This document shows, piece after piece, positions 8,642 to 17,110 of a DNA stretch of 64,000 nucleotides; position 1 is the stretch's first letter, and each line of letters starts with the position of its first letter. The translations under genes and the position numbers were made by a program. This stretch comes from Tepidibacillus_B infernus. Its GTDB lineage: Bacteria; Bacillota; Bacilli; Tepidibacillales; Tepidibacillaceae. The stretch covers positions 1,302,001 to 1,366,000 of the forward strand of contig NZ_JBLWFI010000001.1 in assembly GCF_048898065.1 (NCBI RefSeq), read 5' to 3'. Below the pieces are notes generated by a model, which did no database searches, was not told the origin of the DNA, and worked only from the letters and a program-made list of their open reading frames with translations.

Positions 8642-9841
8642 ATGGAAGATAACATTAATTATAGAAGCAAAAGGATTTGGGGAATGAATGCTGTTGTTTT
8701 TGTGACTGGACTGGTCAGTCTTCTCACTGATTTATCCAGTGAAATGATCGTACCTGTTCTTCCTTTATTTTTAACAACGGTTCTCCATGTTCAAGTCACT
8801 TCAATTGGGCTTCTTGAGGGAATCGCTGAAAGTACTGCAAGTATATTAAAATTATTCTCAGGTTGGTTTTCAGATAAACTAGGCAAACGAAAGCCTTTAA
8901 TGGTCTTTGGCTACGGTCTTTCTAACCTAATCAAGCCATTATTTGCACTTAGTACATCGTTTAGCCAAGTACTTGCTATACGGTTCATTGACCGTTTCGG
9001 AAAAGGAATGAGAGGAGCACCAAGGGATGCCTTGATTGCTGATTCAACCAGTAAAGAAGAAAGAGGAAAAGCATTTGGGTTCCACCGGGCGATGGATACC
9101 TTAGGCGCTGCAATTGGCCCATTTGTTGCCTTCTTTGTGTTAAGCTCTTTTCATGAGAATTATCGTTTAATCTTCTGGATTTCCTCTATTCCCGGAATTA
9201 TTGCGGTATTATTACTTATCTTTTTCTTGAAGGAAAAAAAGAAAACAAATATAGAAGAAGAGATCTTTGGAAAACAAACACGACCAAAGATCAGCTTTAA
9301 AGGCTTAGATCGCCGTTTTATTCTCTTTACCTTTATTGCTACTTTGTTTGCAATTGGTAACTCATCTGATGCTTTCTTAATTTTACGGGCACAAGATGTT
9401 GGGATGAATTCAGCATTGATTCCTCTAGCTTACTTTGCGTTTAATATAGTGTATACGCTTTTCTCAATCCCTGCAGGCATTTTATCTGATCGCTTAGGTA
9501 GAAGGCCAATTATCGTAACAGGCTATCTGATCTTTGCATTGATTTATCTTGGGTTTGGACTCATTACAAAGAGTTTATGGGTATGGGGATTATTTATCTT
9601 ATATGGCCTTTATTATGCTACAACAGAAGGGGTTCAAAAAGCATATATCGCTGATCTTGTCCCAGAAGGAAAAAGAGGAACGGCAATAGGCACGTTTAAT
9701 GCTTTAACAGGAATTGCTGCGCTTCCTGCTAGTCTTCTTGCAGGATTTTTATGGGAAACATTTGGACCTGCCTCTACCTTTGCCGTAAGTAGTGGATTTG
9801 CTGCTTTATCTGCTATTTTAATGGTGTTACTTCGTGTATAA
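8642..9841 (+). CDS. Major facilitator superfamily transporter
   Basis: Twelve-helix inner-membrane carrier of 399 residues. The first loop carries GWFSDKLGKRKPLM and the second half GILSDRLGRRPIIV, the paired MFS loop motifs. RFIDRFGKGMRGAPRDALIADS is characteristic of a bacterial MFS branch of unknown substrate. It is a single gene with GGGGCGG-type ribosome binding sequence before ATG, between the threonine operon and a convergent gene. Export of a small molecule or drug is possible; nothing in the sequence fixes the substrate. Confidence 0.8.
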   Translation: MEDNINYRSKRIWGMNAVVFVTGLVSLLTDLSSEMIVPVLPLFLTTVLHVQVTSIGLLEGIAESTASILKLFSGWFSDKLGKRKPLMVFGYGLSNLIKPLFALSTSFSQVLAIRFIDRFGKGMRGAPRDALIADSTSKEERGKAFGFHRAMDTLGAAIGPFVAFFVLSSFHENYRLIFWISSIPGIIAVLLLIFFLKEKKKTNIEEEIFGKQTRPKISFKGLDRRFILFTFIATLFAIGNSSDAFLILRAQDVGMNSALIPLAYFAFNIVYTLFSIPAGILSDRLGRRPIIVTGYLIFALIYLGFGLITKSLWVWGLFILYGLYYATTEGVQKAYIADLVPEGKRGTAIGTFNALTGIAALPASLLAGFLWETFGPASTFAVSSGFAALSAILMVLLRV

Positions 9842-9861
9842 AAGCAGATCAGCCATTTGGT

Positions 9862-10263
9862 CTATTTTTCTTCTTCGATGATTTCTACTTCCGAGGTAAT
9901 ATCGATAATGTCGCTATCTAACTGTTGTGCATATTGCCTTAATTCTTTTTCTACCATCGACCAAACAAAGGCGATAGCGATTCCATCATCCACAAGTCCT
10001 AAAACAGGAATCAAATCGCTTACTACATCAAAGGGCATAATAAAGTATAACAATGCTGCTCCTATTAGCCCTTTTTTTGTTTTACTTGTATGAGGGTCTT
10101 TAAAATAAAGATACATCACCTTAAGCTGCTGAATGAGGTTTTGGATACCCCCTGTTTTTTTTATTTTTCTTGGAAATTCACGATAAATCTTTCTTTTACC
10201 CTTGCTTGTCCTTGCTAAATCCACTAGTTTCATTACTAGCTCGATAATCTTTTGTCGGTTCAT
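9862..10263 (-). CDS. YkvA-like DUF1232 membrane protein
   Basis: 133 residues with one clear DUF1232 segment near residues 70-105: a hydrophobic stretch with FIMPFDVVSDLIPVLGLVDD, the family's Pro/Asp-rich signature. The N-terminal half is basic (KGKRKIYREFPRKIKK), and the C-terminus is acidic. Function is unknown in the family; members are small membrane-associated proteins, and YkvA in Bacillus subtilis is the best known. It ends 20 bases from the end of the convergent MFS gene. Confidence 0.75.
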   Translation of the reverse strand: MNRQKIIELVMKLVDLARTSKGKRKIYREFPRKIKKTGGIQNLIQQLKVMYLYFKDPHTSKTKKGLIGAALLYFIMPFDVVSDLIPVLGLVDDGIAIAFVWSMVEKELRQYAQQLDSDIIDITSEVEIIEEEK

Positions 10264-10322
10264 CTAATTCACATCCATCTGAAGGAAGATTGTTTTACTA
10301 TCTTATACGATAAAAATATCGT

Positions 10323-11393
10323 CTAAGTTTCATATTTCATAGGAATTAGTAGTTCTTGAATGTATCGATTTCTTTCCTTTCTTAAGTCAATAAACTGGCC
10401 ACTCATTGAAACTAAAGGTCTGTGAGGTTCAGACGGGTCTGCCAAAATGACGGTCGCCTTTTGCCCATCATTCATGATCACCTCTTGCCCTTCCATCAAC
10501 TTGGAAATATATTGGAGGAAATTGAGAACAATGGCAGCATTTAATTCTCCTTGAAAGGCGATTTGGTGTAATTCCATATAGGCATGGAAAGGAGAGAAAG
10601 ATTTTTTGTAAACCCTTTCTGAAGAAATTGCATCATATACATCTGCAATGGCAACAATTTGAGCAACGAGAGGAATATTAGTACCGTCTTTTTTCAATGG
10701 GTAACCTTTTCCATTTAGTCGTTCATGATGCATTAAAGCTGCTGTAAGGACCAAGGGGTCTTTTATCTCATTTTTTACTAGAATTTCATATCCTAACCGT
10801 GGGTGTTTTTTTACCGTTTCAAATTCAACATCTGTTAACACAATTGGTTTTTGTAAAATAGAGGAGGGTATTAAGGCTTTTCCAATGTCATGAAGAAACC
10901 CAGCATGACCAATTCGAATGACCTCATCCCCTTTTAATCCCATCAGTCTTGCCAATAAGGCGGAAATGATCCCAACATTGATGGAATGTTGCATGGTATA
11001 ATGGTCAATGTCTTTAATCGTTCTCAGTTGGATAAAGAGATGGGGAACCGAAACCATATGGGACATTAAATCATCAAAAATTTCGAATAATGTATCCTGT
11101 TCGATTCGCTCTTGCCTAGAAGCGGATTGAAATAGATCTTCAACTGTTGTTAAACACGTATCATAGAGTTGATAAAATTCGGGATCCATTTTTTGAAGGT
11201 GGTTCATGTATTCATTGATGGAAGTTCTTGTTTCCTCAATTGCAATGCGATCAATTTGACGAATGATGATTGCTTTTATATCTTCTTCTGTCAAAATATG
11301 ACCCTTTGATAACAAAAGAAGACCTTGTTCTGTAATAATATCATCTGCTAATTGTTGTTTCACCAATCCCATATAGGGTTTTACATATTTCAT
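10323..11393 (-). CDS. HD-GYP domain protein, likely cyclic-di-GMP phosphodiesterase
   Basis: 356 residues. The C-terminal two-thirds (about 125-300) is an HD-GYP domain: metal-binding HD at 168-169 in GFLHDIGKALIP, then HHERLNGKGYP at 222-232, with the GYP intact, and IVAIADVYDAI at ~247-257. Intact catalytic residues support hydrolysis of c-di-GMP. The N-terminal ~120 residues match no domain I know but are common in Firmicute HD-GYP proteins. No membrane segment, so cytosolic. Strong ribosome binding site AAGGAGAGG before ATG. A truncated PAS-GGDEF protein lies in the same window (61922-63091), so both arms of c-di-GMP signalling are represented. Confidence 0.88.
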   Translation of the reverse strand: MKYVKPYMGLVKQQLADDIITEQGLLLLSKGHILTEEDIKAIIIRQIDRIAIEETRTSINEYMNHLQKMDPEFYQLYDTCLTTVEDLFQSASRQERIEQDTLFEIFDDLMSHMVSVPHLFIQLRTIKDIDHYTMQHSINVGIISALLARLMGLKGDEVIRIGHAGFLHDIGKALIPSSILQKPIVLTDVEFETVKKHPRLGYEILVKNEIKDPLVLTAALMHHERLNGKGYPLKKDGTNIPLVAQIVAIADVYDAISSERVYKKSFSPFHAYMELHQIAFQGELNAAIVLNFLQYISKLMEGQEVIMNDGQKATVILADPSEPHRPLVSMSGQFIDLRKERNRYIQELLIPMKYET

Positions 11394-11507
11394 GGGTACC
11401 TCTCCTTACTAAGGCTTATAAGAAGTTTTTAAGATATACTATTAAAAAACAGCAAAAACATTCAAAACAACGCGTTTAATCGTAGTATTTTTTCGGAGGA
11501 ATGATCA

Positions 11508-12728
11508 ATGACTTACTGGCATGAATATCGAAATCTATTTCGCAGTCGCTCTGTCCTGTTATTGCTTAGTAGTGAAGTAATTAATTCGATTGGATCTACA
11601 TTGACTTTTTTTGCCATGATGGCACAAGTGATGCATTTAACCGATCGAGATTTATATATTGGAATGGTCATGATGATGGAAATTACTCCTGCTATTCTTT
11701 TTGGTTTTGTCGCAGGAATTATTGCTGACCGCTTTGATCGTAAAAAAATTATGATTGTCAGTAATCTATTAAGGGCAGGTATTATTTCTCTTCTTCTCTT
11801 TTCCGATCAATTATGGCAAATTTACTTGATCGCGTTTATCGATGGAATTGTGGCAAATTTTTTCCAACCAGCCAAACGGGCTTTGCAACCCACATTAGTA
11901 AAATCTGAAGAATACGTTACACTAAATTCCCTTTTTTCATTAACGAATAGTACAATGCAAATTTTCAGACCAGCCATCTCAGGGCTCGTCGTTGCTTTTT
12001 TAGGTGCAAAAATGGCTTATACAGTTGATGTGATTACCTTCATCTTAGCAGCAGGATTGACGCTTGGAATTAAAGCGCCTCCTTTTGTAGAGGAAAAGAA
12101 AGAAAGGTCGCAGCAAATGTGGCAAGATTTTAAAGAGGGAATTCGTTATATCGTCAATAAAACGATCTTAAAATATATCTTTATCTTTCAAATCTTTTTC
12201 ACCCTTGTAATGAGCATGCAAGGGGCTCTTACCTTTTTATATGTAGAAAAATACATGGCTCATGGTGGAAATGTTGAGCAAATTACTGGTTACCTATTTT
12301 CGATGATTGGAATTGGTGGTTTTATGGGAGCATTCCTCTCAAAATGGATGATTGAAAGAATCGGGGGAATTCAGCTATTACTCGCGACCACGATTTTTGA
12401 TGGTGTCATGGTGGTTTGGTTCTCTTGGACAGACCAATTACCCATTGCCTTATTTATTTGGGCCTTTTTTGGAATTATTGGTGCTGTATCCTCTGTCGTT
12501 ATTGAAACATTGATTCAACATCAAGTGCCAGAAGATTTGCGAGGAAGGGTTTATGGTGTGATGGGCCCGTTGACTGGTCCAATTTCTCTCATTTCCATTG
12601 GCGGTGGTACTACCTTGTCCCAATGGTTTGGGCCAAGATTGGTGTTCATGTCTGCAGGACTTGGCGAAATCCTCCTAGGCATCTTTGGCAGAATCGTCCC
12701 TGCTTACAAAAAAATGGAGAATCAATGA
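11508..12728 (+). CDS. MFS exporter, EntS/MFS_3 type
   Basis: 406-residue, twelve-helix carrier. The loop motif GIIADRFDRKKIMI is near residue 75, and DGIVANFFQPAKRALQPTLV and RGRVYGVMGPLTGP are typical of the MFS_3 group, which includes enterobactin exporter EntS and macrolide pumps. Such proteins usually expel siderophores, drugs or signalling compounds; the substrate cannot be told here. Divergent from the HD-GYP gene, with a 114-bp intergenic space. GGAGGAATGATCA precedes ATG. The stop codon lies inside the left arm of a terminator. Confidence 0.8.
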   Translation: MTYWHEYRNLFRSRSVLLLLSSEVINSIGSTLTFFAMMAQVMHLTDRDLYIGMVMMMEITPAILFGFVAGIIADRFDRKKIMIVSNLLRAGIISLLLFSDQLWQIYLIAFIDGIVANFFQPAKRALQPTLVKSEEYVTLNSLFSLTNSTMQIFRPAISGLVVAFLGAKMAYTVDVITFILAAGLTLGIKAPPFVEEKKERSQQMWQDFKEGIRYIVNKTILKYIFIFQIFFTLVMSMQGALTFLYVEKYMAHGGNVEQITGYLFSMIGIGGFMGAFLSKWMIERIGGIQLLLATTIFDGVMVVWFSWTDQLPIALFIWAFFGIIGAVSSVVIETLIQHQVPEDLRGRVYGVMGPLTGPISLISIGGGTTLSQWFGPRLVFMSAGLGEILLGIFGRIVPAYKKMENQ

Positions 12729-12760
12729 CTTCTTAATTAAATCATTGGTTCTCTTTTTTT
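12717..12760 (+). terminator. Terminator between convergent MFS and subtilase genes
   Basis: Twelve-base stem GAGAATCAATGA / TCATTGGTTCTC (one wobble) followed by seven T. It overlaps the MFS stop codon. Confidence 0.85.
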
Positions 12761-12767
12761 AATCTAT

Positions 12768-14432
12768 TTAATTGGAACTTGTATCAAAAAAGTAATTTCC
12801 CGATCCAGAATAGGAAACGACTTTAATTGTATAGTCTCCTGTTACGCCTGGGCTAAAAGTGACTAACTCCTGCCGTTCAGTCCCCTCTGCCTTTCCTACC
12901 AATGTTCCATTTGGATCATAGACATAAAGGTCAAAATCCGGACTTCCACCAAAGAAACCACTTACCCAATCTGAAATGACAAGTGTTACCGCAACTGGTT
13001 CTGAAGTAGAAGTTACACTAAGTATCCAATTGTTACTATCTCCTGAAGAACTTAGACTTCCACTAACAAAGTGGTGTGAAGGTACGATTGGCGCTGTTCC
13101 ATTATAGTTCCCTGCAACCTTAATAGCATCATACGCTTGTAAGCGCCCTTTCCCATAATCAATGTCTTCAGCTGTTGGTCCCCAATCACTTGCTGTTGAA
13201 GTAACGATCGTTTTAATCTCACTAGTCGTGATCGTTGGTTTTGCATCAATCATCAAAGTAATTACTCCTGCTGTAAAAGGAGTAGCCATACTAGTACCGC
13301 TATAAGTTATATAACCATTTGTAGAATTGGCTTCTGCAGCCGTAATGTTATATCCAGGAGCAGAAACATCTGGTTTAATACGGTCATCAGCAGTTGGTCC
13401 ACGACTTGAGAAATTGGCTAGGTTAAAACCATATTCTCCCACATCCGCCATCGCAGCGACTGTTATGGCATCAGAAGCAGCTCCAGGGGAACCAATCGTA
13501 TATTGTGTTGGTCCTGAATTGCCTGCTGCAACAGTTACAGCAATACCATTGGCAACTGCTCTATTGACAGCTATCGAAGTAGAGTCCGTACCATCGGAAC
13601 TACTTGAAGTGCCAAGTGATAAATTAATGACTCGGATATTGTAAACGTCCTTATTCTGAATCGCCCAATCAATTCCAGCATCTACAGTACTCATGGAACC
13701 ACTTCCACGACGATCAAGCACCTTGATTCCTACCAATGCAGCTCCATATGCTACGCCTTTGTAGTTCGCATTACCATCACCTGAACCAGCAATAATACTT
13801 GATACATGTGTTCCATGACCATTATCATCATAAGGAGTTGTTTTAGATCTGACAAAATCCATCCAGCCGATCACTTTTCCTCCGTCTAAATCAACATGGG
13901 TTGCATCAATTCCTGTATCAATTACTGCAACCACTACGTCATTTTTTGAATAGGTCGTTAATGATCCATCTAGATCTCCGTCAAGTCCAAAATCAGTTCT
14001 AGCTTTTCCCACTCCAAACCAATTTGTCGCCGTATCCATGCTTGCTTGAACAGGCATATCATATTCAATCTGTTGAACAAAAGGCATCTTTTGTAGAGCA
14101 ATAATTTGGCCTTTATTCAAGTCTGCTGCAAATCCATGGAAAGCCTCGCTATATTCAAATTTTGTCTTGAATAAGCCAATCGCTTTCTCCATGTCTTTTT
14201 TCTTGCTTAGAAAATCCGTATTTAACATCACGATGACTGGAATAGTGGTCAGCTCATCTGTTCTATTCATGATTTCTTCTAGGTTGTCAAAAAGTTTGTT
14301 TTTGTTGTTGTCTACTTGCTTAGGAAGCTCTTTGTGCTTAACTGGTTGTTTTTCATTCTGTGCCAAAACCATGGGGATTGAACTTAAAACAAACACCATT
14401 ACAAAAAGAATTATCATCACTCTTTTTGTCAA
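12768..14432 (-). CDS. Secreted subtilisin-like serine protease (S8) with C-terminal PPC-type domain
   Basis: Extracellular endopeptidase. Order: signal peptide (KRVMIILFVMVFVLSSIPMVLA), an I9-type propeptide (~60-130), the S8 catalytic domain and, from ~450, a beta-rich pre-peptidase C-terminal domain that contains DFDLYVYDPNG. The catalytic triad is complete: Asp172 in VAVIDTGID, His206 in DNGHGTHVSS, Ser381 in SGTSMATPFTAG. The oxyanion Asn is in VAAGNSGP. The frame is open from a TTG at 14453, but AAGGAAGTGA lies just upstream of a second TTG at 14432, so I place the start there (554 residues). A single gene, probably for scavenging peptides. Confidence 0.9.
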   Translation of the reverse strand: MTKRVMIILFVMVFVLSSIPMVLAQNEKQPVKHKELPKQVDNNKNKLFDNLEEIMNRTDELTTIPVIVMLNTDFLSKKKDMEKAIGLFKTKFEYSEAFHGFAADLNKGQIIALQKMPFVQQIEYDMPVQASMDTATNWFGVGKARTDFGLDGDLDGSLTTYSKNDVVVAVIDTGIDATHVDLDGGKVIGWMDFVRSKTTPYDDNGHGTHVSSIIAGSGDGNANYKGVAYGAALVGIKVLDRRGSGSMSTVDAGIDWAIQNKDVYNIRVINLSLGTSSSSDGTDSTSIAVNRAVANGIAVTVAAGNSGPTQYTIGSPGAASDAITVAAMADVGEYGFNLANFSSRGPTADDRIKPDVSAPGYNITAAEANSTNGYITYSGTSMATPFTAGVITLMIDAKPTITTSEIKTIVTSTASDWGPTAEDIDYGKGRLQAYDAIKVAGNYNGTAPIVPSHHFVSGSLSSSGDSNNWILSVTSTSEPVAVTLVISDWVSGFFGGSPDFDLYVYDPNGTLVGKAEGTERQELVTFSPGVTGDYTIKVVSYSGSGNYFFDTSSN

Positions 14433-14540
14433 AAAAATCACTTCCTTTTTCAATATTTGGAATTTGCATTCCTAACAACAATATAATATAAACTTTTTAA
14501 AAATATTCAAAATAATTAAAAATGAATAAAATGGCCTATA

Positions 14541-14573
14541 AAAAATCCCATCTCTTATTAGAATTGGGGCTTT
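14541..14573 (-). terminator. Terminator downstream of the acyltransferase-like gene
   Basis: Read on the minus strand, AAAGCCCCA and TGGGATTTTTT enclose a 14-base loop and end in a T run, 20 bases past the stop at 14594. Confidence 0.6.
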
Positions 14574-14593
14574 AATCCTGATAGAAATATTCC

Positions 14594-15286
14594 TTAAGTT
14601 AGATCCCCACATCTTTTTGCTAGCTCATTAAGATTTGTATGGATCTCCTGAACGATTCTTTTACGTTCTTCGTTGAACCCTTCCCCATCTCTAAAGTAGA
14701 TTTGTCGATTTGCAAGGATCAGTCGTTTATTTTTACTTACATACAAAGGAACAAAGGTCAAATGTTCTCCTGTTTCTTGAAAAAAATACTTTTCTAAATA
14801 AAGAAATCCCTTATACATTTCTTTGACCTCTGAAGAGGGATCACGATAATCAATATCTGGGAAAATCACAATTCTTTGTCCACTTTTTAAGACTTCTACA
14901 CTTTGATGGAAGGTTTCTAGTATTTTTCGCGAACCCCTATATACAGGAATCCCTTTCCCAGAATTCAATAGTTTTGAAATGAAAAAGGATAGAGGAAAAG
15001 CAACCATTTTCGCTAGATTTCGATTCCAGCCAAACCTTTTGGTAAACGTATAATCTACATATTGCTTATAACAAGCAGCTTGGTCAAGAAAAACATGAAG
15101 GATCCACGCATGTAAACATTTTGGAAACCAAAGCAATGTTACAAATGGGCCAAAAAGATTTTGGTGGTGGGAGATATACACGACGGGTCCGTTGATTCGG
15201 TCAGGAACCTGAACCTTATATCTGGGATAAAAGATTCGAATAAAACCTCGGATGATTCTAAATAATATACCATAATGACGATTCAT
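14594..15286 (-). CDS. Lysophospholipid acyltransferase-like (PlsC-fold) protein with altered motifs
   Basis: 230 residues. The layout is that of glycerolipid acyltransferases: motif I region VVYISHHQNLFGP, motif II-like GIPVYRGSRK and motif III-like VIFPDIDYRDPSSE. The canonical HxxxxD is not present: neither His of SHHQNLFGP is followed by Asp at the right spacing, and the FPEGTRS motif reads FPDIDYR. It may therefore act on an unusual acyl acceptor or be inactive. The frame opens at a TTG (15301), but GGTGA sits just before the ATG at 15286. It begins 24 bases after the glycosyltransferase gene, so the two probably form an operon that makes a membrane glycolipid or modified lipid carrier. 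Confidence 0.6.
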   Translation of the reverse strand: MNRHYGILFRIIRGFIRIFYPRYKVQVPDRINGPVVYISHHQNLFGPFVTLLWFPKCLHAWILHVFLDQAACYKQYVDYTFTKRFGWNRNLAKMVAFPLSFFISKLLNSGKGIPVYRGSRKILETFHQSVEVLKSGQRIVIFPDIDYRDPSSEVKEMYKGFLYLEKYFFQETGEHLTFVPLYVSKNKRLILANRQIYFRDGEGFNEERKRIVQEIHTNLNELAKRCGDLT

Positions 15287-15310
15287 TACATTCACCAGCA
15301 ATTCAACGCT

Positions 15311-16090
15311 TTATTCCCATAAATACGCGAGGGAAATGAGAATAAAAACAAAACTTATGATCCCAATCACGAATGAGATGGCTTTTCCAAAAGAATATTG
15401 GAGAAAACCTGAAATCAGTCTGGACAAAACTTTGAAGGAATCGACGATTGATTTATAATGTGACCCCTTATTATGATCAAAGTACAGGGTTTGAATCGGT
15501 ACTTCGGTGATCTTCATTTTGATTTTTGTAGCATAGATCAACATATTCATTTCATACTCATATCTTTCCCCTTTAAGTTCAACAAGCTGTTTAAGAATTT
15601 CTTGAGGAATTCCCCGTAATCCCGTTTGCGTATCACCTAGTTTATGGTGAAACAAAAATTCAAAAATCCCACTAGTTATTCTATTTCCAATATAGCTACG
15701 AAAAGGAACGTTTGCTTGACGAAAATCTCTTACGCCTAGAACGATTTGTTCATCGCTATTTTCTAATGTCTTTGCCACTTTGTAGACATCTTCAACTGAA
15801 TGCTGGCCATCTGCATCGGCAGTAATGACTCCTGCCAAATCTGAATGGTTTTCTAAAACATATTGAAACGCCGTTTTTAATGCTCTCCCTTTTCCCAGAT
15901 TGAGCTCATGTTTTAAAACCGTACATCGATCCATCTTTTTGATTTTTGAAAAAATGTCGTTACATTCAAGTTGACTTCCATCATTCACCACAACGATTTG
16001 CGCTACCCCTTTTTCTAGCAAGCTTTGAACATAGTGAACCAAACTCTCAGTAGGATTTAAAGATGGAATAATAATGGCATATTTTTTCAT
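15311..16090 (-). CDS. Polyprenyl-phosphate-type family 2 glycosyltransferase
   Basis: 259 residues. The GT-A domain spans ~1-220: IIPSLNPTESL at the start, VVNDGSQ near 34-40, and TADADGQHSVEDV (DxD) near 90. VLGVRDFRQANVPFRSYIGNRITSGIFEFLF and DTQTGLRGI are the hallmarks of DPM1/GtrB-like enzymes, which load a sugar on a polyprenyl phosphate. One hydrophobic helix at the C-terminus (FVIGIISFVFILISLAYL) tethers it to the membrane. It is the first gene of a pair with the acyltransferase-like gene. AAAGGAGATAC precedes ATG. Confidence 0.82.
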   Translation of the reverse strand: MKKYAIIIPSLNPTESLVHYVQSLLEKGVAQIVVVNDGSQLECNDIFSKIKKMDRCTVLKHELNLGKGRALKTAFQYVLENHSDLAGVITADADGQHSVEDVYKVAKTLENSDEQIVLGVRDFRQANVPFRSYIGNRITSGIFEFLFHHKLGDTQTGLRGIPQEILKQLVELKGERYEYEMNMLIYATKIKMKITEVPIQTLYFDHNKGSHYKSIVDSFKVLSRLISGFLQYSFGKAISFVIGIISFVFILISLAYLWE

Positions 16091-16255
16091 AAAAGTATCT
16101 CCTTTCTTTCATGAAAAGAAATCTATCAAAAAACGAGGTAACATTTTCCATTAATATAAACTTATCAAATTTGTTTGTTTTTTGCATTAAATTTTTATTG
16201 CTGAAGTTTCTAATAATCCTCTAAAATGCTCGTATCCAAGTATATGCTGAGTACT

Positions 16256-16293
16256 AAAAAAATCGTCCTCTTTTTTTCAAGAGAACGATTTTT
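16256..16293. terminator. Bidirectional terminator hairpin
   Basis: AAAAATCGTCCTC pairs with GAGAACGATTTTT around a T-rich loop. It lies at the 3' end of the small gene at 16297 and has T runs on both strands. Confidence 0.75.
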
Positions 16294-16296
16294 CCT

Positions 16297-16452
16297 TTAA
16301 TATTCATCTGATTCCGTAATTTCATTTAATAGTTCAGCAGCATTTTTTTTCTTTTCACCGGTTAATACATTTTGGTTACTTTTATTCGCGATATCAAAAG
16401 CAAAAAACTCTTCATTTCGATTTGGACTTTCCTTTTTTTTCTTTCTAGTCAT
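16297..16452 (-). CDS. Small charged protein of unknown function (51 aa)
   Basis: I do not recognise it. The open frame extends upstream to 16497, but a strong GGAGGAATTCAT stands right before the ATG at 16452, which fixes the start. The protein begins MTRKKKKESPNRNEEFF, is Lys/Glu/Asn-rich, has no hydrophobic segment and ends NEITESDEY. Small basic, polar proteins of this size are common in spore formers. A terminator follows at once, so it is a monocistronic gene. Coding is supported by the ribosome binding site and terminator, not by homology. Confidence 0.55.
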   Translation of the reverse strand: MTRKKKKESPNRNEEFFAFDIANKSNQNVLTGEKKKNAAELLNEITESDEY

Positions 16453-16533
16453 ATGAATTCCTCCATTAACATGATCAATCATCTTTACCATTGGCAAAAT
16501 TCATATGGTTTATTCATAAATGTATAGTAAATT

Positions 16534-16738
16534 NNNNNNNNNNNNNNNNNNNNNNNNNNNNNNNNNNNNNNNNNNNNNNNNNNNNNNNNNNNNNNNNNNN
16601 NNNNNNNNNNNNNNNNNNNNNNNNNNNNNNNNNNNNNNNNNNNNNNNNNNNNNNNNNNNNNNNNNNNNNNNNNNNNNNNNNNNNNNNNNNNNNNNNNNNN
16701 NNNNNNNNNNNNNNNNNNNNNNNNNNNNNNNNNNNNNN
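16534..16738. other. Assembly gap (205 N)
   Basis: Unresolved bases. It lies just before a mobile-element-rich region, so a repeat that could not be assembled is likely. True length unknown. Confidence 0.99.
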
Positions 16739-16761
16739 CAGTATTTAAATGTATATATTTA

Positions 16762-16805
16762 CCAAATGGACAGAATCACCTTTTCTTTAGGTTTTGTCCT
16801 TTTGG
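16762..16805. other. Inverted repeat upstream of a small gene
   Basis: CCAAATGGACA and TGTCCTTTTGG pair in 10 of 11 positions around a 22-base loop. It lies 90 bases before the ATG at 16896 and could be an operator, an RNA hairpin or the edge of a mobile element running into the gap. Confidence 0.4.
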
Positions 16806-16895
16806 CTATAATTCACAAAAATATATTTACTGAAAATTTCGACTATATTTATGCAACGCTAGTGATGGTGTATATGAGAAAGGAGGTGGTTACTT

Positions 16896-17045
16896 ATGGA
16901 AAACAAGGCTAACAAAGCGAGTCTGTTAACAGAAGAAGACATCCAATATTTAAGAAGTAAGCTTGCTAATGTCAGTTCTCTATCAAAAACTGATCGCCAA
17001 GCTCAGTCTTCAAAAAAACGTCTTGTCTCATACTATGTAAGATAA
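16896..17045 (+). CDS. Small protein of unknown function (49 aa)
   Basis: ATG preceded by a near-perfect AGAAAGGAGGTGG at good spacing. It encodes MENKANKASLLTEEDIQYLR, then a Lys/Ser/Arg-rich stretch, and ends SYYVR. Mostly helical and hydrophilic. I do not recognise the family. It stops 10 bases before the left end of the IS3-family element, so the protein may be complete or have lost its natural C-terminus to that insertion. Confidence 0.5.
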   Translation: MENKANKASLLTEEDIQYLRSKLANVSSLSKTDRQAQSSKKRLVSYYVR

Positions 17046-17110
17046 TCTGAGATTATAATGAACCCATAGGCCGAGACACAAGAAGGCGAGCAATAAGTTA
17101 TAATGGAACA

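Noticed and set aside
13327..13644. 105-codon plus-strand frame opposite the subtilase
   Set aside because: Shadow of the well-supported protease gene; no ribosome binding site or motif.
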